A DNA stretch of 64,000 nt from Gloeophyllum trabeum ATCC 11539 (taxonomy: Eukaryota; Basidiomycota; Agaricomycetes; Gloeophyllales; Gloeophyllaceae), in the NCBI RefSeq assembly GCF_000344685.1, contig NW_006920421.1, positions 1,052,446 through 1,116,445 of the forward strand, written 5' to 3'. The translations under genes and the position numbers were made by a program. Of the stretch, positions 57,288 through 64,000 are shown piece after piece (position 1 is the stretch's first letter; every line of letters starts with the position of its first letter). The notes below the pieces were generated by a model that saw only the letters and a program-made list of their open reading frames with translations, searched no databases and had not been told where the DNA came from.

Positions 57288-59412
57288 ATGGCTCACCAAC
57301 AGCAGATAAAAGACTTGAAAACCCGCCTCGCGAGATACAACAGGAACGAGAAGCTCAGAGACGACGATGGCAAGAACGACCGCAGATACTTCAAGGCCAT
57401 CCTCAAAGACGCTTGCGCCGTTGTCCGCAGGGCTCAGGCAGGCGGTTCTGCAGATCTCGCTGAAATCGTGTCCAGCGTGAGCGAGATTCTCAATGAGGCC
57501 ATCGATGCTGCGTACGGCGACCTCGACCTATACGATTTCATGCCGTCCTTTGCTCACGCGGACGATGCCTCGCTCGTTGAGGAGCAAGGGGAGGGCAGGT
57601 TTTTGTGTGCGTGAGGCTACTCTATCCTATTTCTGTTACAGTGTTGAGTCGACTCTGTGCAGCTGCGTTTGCTCTCGAAGGGCTGCTGCCCATCCTCAGA
57701 CGGATGGGTGTCGACCCCGACAGCGGTACGTCCACGTCCTCCCAGCTCGCTGATCACCCAATCAAACCCCTCCGCACAGACAAACTGACAGCGAAAGAAA
57801 AGGCGATGTTCCGCGGCCCCCAGGCCTGGACCCCGGCCAACAAGCGCCATCCGCTCTCCACGCCGCTCGCGCGGTTCACATCGCACACCGCCCTTACCCC
57901 GACCTCATCTACACCCCTCGCGAACATCATCTACCAGGCGCGCTGCGAGGTTACAAGCGACAGCGTCCCCTCTCCTATCGGCCTTTCCTTGTCCGCCGGC
58001 AACACCTGCCTGGCGCTCAACATGGCGGGCGGGTACAAGAACCGCGACCCGGTGCTGAACCTGTACCTGCTCAACGACAATACGGACTTCCCCGACGCGC
58101 ACACGGTGTACCCGAAACTGTCGGAGGTCGCGCGCGAGGTCTTCGCGGATGAGGAGCGCAAGCTCGTCTGGCTGGCCGACTCGCGGCGGGTCAAGTCCTT
58201 CTCCTGGGTTCCTGGAGAGCAGCAGCGCCGGTCCAGGTCGAAGGGCGGGGTGCCGATGCACACGCTTGCGTCGGGCGGGTTCGACGGCCCGCTCGCGGTG
58301 CTGGCGAATGGGACTGTCGTCCGCGCGGGCAAGGGCTCTGCGGCGATGTGGAAGGTTGATGAGCTTGACACGCACCTCGAGAACGAGTTGATCGGCGAGG
58401 GCACTCTCGACATAGAGGATTCGTGGCGCGACGACCCCGACGAGATTGAGTTGTCCAGCGGCAACGAGCGCCACTCGACCATCGAGTTTACCGGCGTTAA
58501 GGACAAGAACCTCAAGCCGAGCGTGTGGACGCAAGTCGCACCGGGGTCGAGCACCGTCCTGAGCGCCACGGGCGAGCCGCACGAGACGAGCGATTACTCG
58601 GTGTTCGAGCTGGATCTTGCAGAGGGGAAGGTCGGGAAACGGTATCTTGGGCACGGCGGGATTGTCATGGACTTCTCGGTCAGTGCGGGGGACCCGAACG
58701 TTTTTCTGACGGCGTGTACGGACGGGTACGCGCGGCTATATGATCGGCGCGAGACCTTGCCTGTTGTGACGTTTGACGTAGGCGCGCTGAGTGGGTTTTG
58801 TCCTGCCGGCTTGATCGTCCATCCAGATGGGATTCCAAGTGAGCTGTGTTCTTCTCGCCGTCTTGTTCCAGGTGCTGACCGCGGCTCCTGCAGCTGCCAT
58901 CACCGGCGCACTCAAGCAGGAAGAAATCAAAGTCTGGGACGTCCGCGCGCGGGCGGCTGTCTACGAGCTCGCCACGGGCAACAACGGAGTCACTTCCCTC
59001 GCGTGGGATAGCCAACGATCTGCACTGTATGCCGCGACGGAGTGCAACTACGTTGATCGCCTGGGTTATCACCACGACTACCGGCCGGCGAAGCTGCCTA
59101 AGCGACAGCGAGCGGAGGATGTTATGGATGAGGACGGGGATGAGGACGAGGACGAGGACGACGAAGAAGACTTCGACGACGAATGCGACCAGTGCTGGCC
59201 GTCGAGGGCATGGCACAAGGAAGATTACTTTGGCTACACGTTCGACGCGGGTGATCATCGGATCTGTGCGTGTTTCGTCCAGACAGACCTGTTGCTGCTT
59301 TTGCTGACTTAGGCCCTGCTCAGACCGGTTTGCATTTAAGGAGAATCCGGACCTCGACTTTGTTCCATGTTACGGGGATGCTACGCGCGAGCGAGAGGGC
59401 TTTGGGTGTTGA
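57288..59412 (+). CDS. WD40-like repeat protein with acidic C-terminal region, unknown function
   Basis: Starts MAHQQQIKDLKTRLARYNRN, a basic helical N-terminus. An intron (gtgcgt...tgcag) joins GRFLS-AFALEGLLPILRRM. The middle is a beta-propeller-like region: VLNLYLLNDNTDFPDAHTVY, KLVWLADSRRVKSFSWVPG, YSVFELDLAEG, FLTACTDGYARLYDRRE (a clear WD repeat core), then across an intron AAITGALKQEEIKVWDVRAR and GNNGVTSLAWDSQRSALYAA. A strongly acidic block follows (DEDGDEDEDEDDEEDFDDE) and then CDQCWPSRAWHKEDYFGYTF. The final exon ends REREGFGC with TGA at 59410-59412. I know such proteins only as uncharacterised basidiomycete entries. No membrane segment is seen. Confidence 0.8.
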
Positions 59413-61560
59413 TTGAAGGTGTTGCAGGGGTATGAATTTGTAAGAATATGCGCCTGGGGAGACACTGCTTCCACTTCTAGCGGGGAGTATTGTGACTATG
59501 CTTATATGCCCCACTCCGTGTAGTAGCGTGTAATTTGTGTAAGAGGTAGTCGTGGTAGTACGCACTGTATTATGTGCTTAGACAGGCATAAGACCATAGC
59601 CATAGATTGTGGCAACGGGCCTTGGCCACATCAGGCTCGGAAATAGCCCGGGTTCGGCTCGGGTTTGTTCGGACGGGTTGGCGGCTGGACGTAGACGTTG
59701 GTACACGCCCAATGCGTCGTAAGGTTCTCGTGAGGTCGCAGCCGAGGTCTCGCGTCGACCTCGCTTCGGAAGGCCCGGTAGACCCCGACGTTACCTTGTT
59801 TCGGCATTTCTGCCCAGAGATGTGTGCGCCATCATTTGAGATGTCAGCGCTGAGGTCAGAGCGGCGTCTTCTTGAGACTTAGCGAGGGATATCTGAGCAA
59901 GACCGCCCTGATACCGAGTTGACATCCTCTTTGGGCTTTACTGGGCATTAGCTCGTAACCTCAGGTAGAGATGATACCTTGCGCTGCATATAAAGGCTGT
60001 ACCTTGGACTACAGGATGACTTGAGGCCTCAAAGTATTTTAGGTATTAATAAGATTGATTAGAGTAACCAGAACAGATGTAGTACTACGGCGTAAGGAGT
60101 GCTACACAAGTCCCCACTATCTGTTTGTGGGACTTAGAGAAATTCAAGGACAGGACGTGTCTGACGCGAACTGAATTCGAGCGGAGATTGAACTCGAGCG
60201 ACTTCACCCGTGGTTCAAGTCGTTCCACTTCTTCAACTCCGTCTTTCACTCTCATTCTCGCTCCGATCTCCCGCTCCTTGTCGCTCACTCGCCCGTCCGC
60301 CGCACCACGAGACAGTAGACTGTCTGGGTGACAGAGCTCTGGCTGCGACGTCCGACATTCATTGCTAACTGGTAAGTGATGACGAACTTTCCCCGACACG
60401 TCACTCACATTCATACAGGAACACTCGGAAGGATATCTTATTCACTCAAATATTGAGCTTTGGTCGGTGGAGTGTGTCTGGGGTCAGGGTGAATCGGGTA
60501 CGTGTATTGTAATATCATCATGGTCTACTATGCTCATGATCATGTGCAGAATGTGCTGTTTCATTGTGGCAGGCGGGCTCTAATAGGTGTGACTGCGACA
60601 GGTAGTTTGGTATTTACAAGATTATATGTACTGTATATACACAGTGTCTGTAGATAGCATTGCAATATATGCTTCATTTTCTTATTCATATTCAAGGAGC
60701 AATAAAATCAAGCAGCTGTATGAAATGTGAAAGCCCGCTGGCCAGAAAACCCGCTTTCTCGTTGTCCAGCCCGGATGTCAGCTTGATGCCCGACTCCGAC
60801 CTTGACTCGACATACGAGTCAAGTAGAGGCCAAGTTGATCCTCGGTTTTTATATCGAGTCGATGTCACGCGTAGGGCCTGGTGGGGTCTGGGGTCTGACC
60901 TTGCCGAAACCCTTTTTTAGACTGGGCGTGTAGCAAGCCTTGCTCGACGTTTACTTCGTGCTTGTACGCCCAACAACACGAAACCCGTGCTCTCTCGAAG
61001 TTTTGGTGTGCGAATCCATATCCCCTCCCAGCGCGGAATAATCGCTTGGGGATGGGATATAGCTTCGACGAACACTCAAGCGTCCTCCTGATCGTGACCC
61101 AGACTCTTCCGCAACCGCGTCAATCCCGACTATCGTAATGATAAGAATCTCGGAGCCTACTTCCATCGGGACTTGAACCGACTTGTGCCGACGACATACT
61201 GTATATCAGATCGAGTACTGTATCAGAGATGGGTCCTTGAGTCGTGCCAGCAGGCGATAGAACAACAAGTGTTAGAAAGCTTGGAGATGGCCGCTACTGC
61301 TGCGCAACTTCCAGGGTGGGTCAGCAAACTACGCTCATTCCCGAAGGAGAGATTCCTAGTGAGTGGATTCTTGACCCTCAGATAGAGCCCGAGGTGGATG
61401 ATAGGATGGTGCACGGCGCGCAACTCCCGCGTGTGAGGGCTGAACCAGCAGACGGTGCCCGCCTCTTCGAATCTACACCAAGCAGTGCTCCGCGAGCTTA
61501 CGCCAACGCTTCCGAGTGTCAATGTCCTTGAAGTGAGAGCTGACCTCGAAATGTTCGCAG
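59413..61560. other. 2.1 kb without an assignable gene; contains the unresolved 5' end of the ACC-deaminase-like gene
   Basis: A/T-richer than the neighbouring genes. Short open frames (60660-60920 plus, 61223-61522 both strands) have no family match. An imperfect inverted repeat (atatcccctcccagcg ... cgcttggggatgggatat) lies near 61016-61064. The last 100-150 bases should hold the first exon of the next gene. Confidence 0.4.
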
Positions 61561-63206
61561 TTCGGCCCGTCCCCAGTGCAGCATCTCCCGCGCCTTTCCG
61601 CCCACCTCGGCGGCGCGTCCATATGGGCGAAACGCGAGGATTGCAACTCCGGCCTTGCCTACGGAGGGAACAAGGTCCGCAAGGTGCGTCTGACTCCTGT
61701 CGTCTCCGAGGGACGTACTGACAAGCCCGGTCTGTGGGTAACAGCTCGAGTACGTTGTAGCAGACGCGCTCAAGGAGGGCGCAGACACGCTCGTCTCAAT
61801 CGGCGGCGTGCAGAGCAACCATACGAGGGCGGTGACGGCGTGCGCCGCTGCCTCGGGGCTCAAGGTGCGTCAAACGCGGGTCCTCTGTGCACTACCGGTA
61901 TCGGGGGGAGTTACCGCTACCGGTCTGCGTGCCAATTTTAGACGATACTGATTGAAAGCCGGCAGGCCGTCACTTTGCAGGAAGCGTGGGTTCCGTATAA
62001 CCCACCATTGTACGATAAGGTAAGTGAGGACGTTCACACTTCTGTCCCTGCTGTGGTTTCCCGCCGGTCCCGAGTCTGCTCCACTTCGCTGCCGCGTTGT
62101 CTGCTTCCCATGGCTTTGGAGCACAGCAGCGTGCAGTGGAAGTTGACGTAGATGCGGGTCCAGACGGCACACGTTCGATCGATCGCGCGTTCCTATCGCA
62201 TCTGCCTGACCTCTTCTCTTATACGCAGACTGGGAACATCCTCCTCTCGCGGCTCATGGGCGGCGACGTCCGGCTCAACTCGGAGTGCTTCCACATCGGG
62301 CCCAAGGCGTCGCTAGACGCCGCGGTCCGAGAGCTCAAGGATCGTGGGGCAAAGGTGCGTGGGCGTGAGCGTGGTCAGGTCTGTCTGCGTAGCCACGCCC
62401 TTCCCCCGGCCCCGCAACCCTGAGCTAAAGCTAAAGCTATTGTTAGCCGTACAGCATCCCGGCGGGGGCGTCCCTGCATCCCCTGGGCGCGCTCGGGTTC
62501 GGTGCGTCGTCCTCCCGGATCTGCCTATGGCTATTATTGTGTGATGTTTAGCTAAACCTGTGATCGGCGTTGTCCTTGTACAGTGGACTTTATCGTCGAG
62601 CTTGCTGGACAGGAGAAGGACCTCGGCGTATTCTTCGACACGATCGTGGTGTGCTCGGTTACGGGGTCTTCGCACTCGGGGATCGCCGTTGGCGCGCTGT
62701 TGGAGGGCCGCGGGCGTAAGGTTATCGGGATCGACGCGAGTGGGCGGCCTGTGGATACGAAGGCGCAGGTAACGTGAGTCTTTCGACGTCCATTATGCTT
62801 TTGAGGAGTACGATGCAATTAACGGGTCGACGCAGCAATATAGCGAAGGATACGCTGGCGCTGCTCGATCCGGACGCACGGCTGCCGGACGACGCTGTCG
62901 TGCTGGACGAGCGATTCCACGCAGGGATGTACGGAATTCCGGACGAGCAGACCAAGGCAGCGATGCGGCTCGGTGCGCAGCTGGAAGCTTTCATTACCGA
63001 TCCGGTCGTCAGTATTGCTCCACCATTTCCTCGTTGCAGAGCTTGAGACGCTGATTACATTCCTTCTACTCGAATAGTACGAAGGCAAGAGCCTGGCAGG
63101 GTTGATTCACCTTGTCCGGTCAGGTGAAATAGCCCCGTCCAGCAAGGTCCTGTATGTCCATCTAGGCGGACAGCCTGCTCTGAATGCCTACAGCGAAGAG
63201 TTTTGA
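61561..63206 (+). CDS. 1-aminocyclopropane-1-carboxylate (ACC) deaminase-like PLP enzyme, N-terminus unresolved
   Basis: Fold-type II PLP enzyme, expected to cleave ACC to 2-oxobutyrate and ammonia; D-cysteine desulfhydrase is the close alternative. From 61561 (after a ...ttcgcag acceptor) it reads [18 protein letters not shown], then [19 protein letters not shown] with the PLP lysine, [40 protein letters not shown] (substrate loop), [36 protein letters not shown] blocks, [20 protein letters not shown], and a C-terminus with [17 protein letters not shown] and [19 protein letters not shown] (TGA 63204-63206). About six introns. Only about 20 N-terminal residues are missing. I could not find an ATG-containing exon that splices in phase; candidates lie at 61380-61530. 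Confidence 0.85.
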
Positions 63207-63422
63207 TCGGCGTCTGTGCATAGCAGCTGTAGATACCTTTGGATGGTATCACTTCCGCATGATCATGATGTCTTGCCACGATGCTGGCCTCACACTGGAC
63301 AGTCGAGCAATCCTGTGGACCCTTGATCGGTGGTACAGTTACAATTACAGTTGCAGTGACAGCATTCAAAGTAGCACGGCGTTGAAGCCACAAACATCCT
63401 CGACGATCCGCACCACCATCCG

Positions 63423-64000
63423 TCAATTGCCCGCATTCCCCACCTTGGCAGCCGGGTTGAAAGCGCGCGTAGTGCCCAACTGCAGCGTCCAGGCGATCCC
63501 GCCTAGCACATGTGAGAGGAACGTCTCGTCCTAAATATCAATTGCATTCCATTGTCACAGTCTGCACATTTGCTCCATGGCATACTCGAGTATGGGTGAC
63601 TCACCGACCAGATCTCGATGGAGTGCCCAAGGCCGGTGAAGAAGCTGCGGCCGGCGGTGCCGCCTGGCTGGACGCCCGCGCCGCGTTCTTGGTACCACGC
63701 TACAGTGAGTGTTGAGGTTATTTGGTGTGCGAGGAGATGGATGTGTTTGTTTACCGATGGGGTGCGGTGAGCCATGGTCGAACTTCCTGGGTCCTGGGTC
63801 TATTCATGGAATATGAGTATGAGTCCGGGGAAGATGGAGAAAGGTGTGGAGAACCGACCTTCGTAGCTGGTCTCGTCGGCGGTGATGATGACTTTGGCGC
63901 CGACCTCGCGGGGGTCCGACTTGAAGTTGTACCTGCACCGCAGGGAGGGGTTAACATCCACTTTGCTAGGCCAACAGCGATTATTTCAGTTTGGTGTCGA
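63423..64000 (-). CDS. ThuA-like (trehalose-utilisation-type) domain protein, 3' part, runs off the window
   Basis: Class I glutamine-amidotransferase-like fold. Exons read from the right edge: YNFKSDPREVGAKVIITADE, SYEG; then KFDHGSPHPIAWYQERGAG; then GGTAGRSFFTGLGHSIEIWS (63605-63699); then DETFLSHVLGGIAWTLQLGT ... KVGNAGN with TGA, 63423-63530. The HPIAWY and GRSFFTGLGH motifs are typical of ThuA proteins, which in bacteria act on disaccharide or keto-sugar substrates; the fungal role is unknown. The loop between them is longer than usual (ERGAGVQPGGTA). The 5' part is outside the window. It is convergent with the ACC-deaminase-like gene, 216 bp apart. Confidence 0.82.

Noticed and set aside
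61160..61190. Possible tRNA 3' half (gggacttgaacc)
   Set aside because: No matching acceptor or anticodon arms on either strand.
1..64000. CRISPR arrays, prophage, bacterial operons, rRNA genes, telomeric repeats
   Set aside because: None seen; the intron-rich genes show a nuclear fungal sequence.

Overview
The window looks like a gene-dense stretch of a filamentous fungus, most probably a basidiomycete (Agaricomycete type). The reasons are many short GT-AG introns (about 45-80 nt) that break almost every gene, fungal-only pathways (aminoadipate lysine synthesis, a fused BIO3-BIO1 biotin gene), fungal-only families (WOPR/Gti1-Pac2 regulator, CON-6, fungal metallothionein), small intron-bearing tRNA genes and no bacterial operon signals. 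Exon structures were read by hand: reading frame, splice consensus and family conservation had to agree across each junction. The organism assignment is inference.

Layout. 1-326: 5' end of a WOPR-domain regulator running off the left edge. 327-4188: no assignable gene. 4189-6331: intron-containing tRNA-Ala(TGC), then a flavin-containing monooxygenase. 6332-8186: unassigned. 8187-9497: divergent pair of small hydrophilic proteins, one of them CON-6. 9894-16068: mitochondrial metabolism block with homoaconitase (LYS4), trimethyllysine dioxygenase (carnitine synthesis) and ketol-acid reductoisomerase (ILV5). 16431-17537: MDR oxidoreductase. 18253-21558: VPS34 PI3-kinase. 21626-24236: fused dethiobiotin synthetase/DAPA aminotransferase. 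24726-25042: a three-exon metallothionein. 26595-28318: CoA-type Nudix hydrolase and a small membrane protein. 29547-35402: DBP5 mRNA-export helicase, an NTF2/SnoaL-like protein, a VTC1/DUF202 membrane protein and a SIS1-type J-protein. 35613-36049: a MITE-like repeat. 36339-37106 and 46645-47428: two isoprenylcysteine-methyltransferase-like paralogs. Between them lie a single-pass membrane protein, a phosphoketolase, a 461-base N gap with duplicated flanks and a small secreted cysteine-rich protein. 48068-49179: DsbA/FrnE-like oxidoreductase. 51443-54061: two tandem F-box-like paralogs. 54475-54573: tRNA-Arg(ACG). 54819-59412: Rieske/AIF-type oxidoreductase and a WD40-like protein. 61561-63206: ACC-deaminase-like PLP enzyme. 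63423-64000: ThuA-like protein running off the right edge.

The genes do not form one pathway. LYS4, ILV5 and BIO3-BIO1 are amino-acid and cofactor synthesis; TMLH, the CoA Nudix hydrolase and phosphoketolase touch acyl-CoA and acetyl-phosphate metabolism; VPS34, DBP5 and SIS1 are housekeeping. I found no convincing undescribed multi-gene system. The most interesting items are local: a metallothionein whose 3' splice site lies in a perfect 19-bp tandem duplication, a 58-bp tandem duplication across the TMLH stop codon, direct repeats flanking one ICMT-like gene, the duplicated F-box-like pair, and a probable false duplication at the assembly gap.
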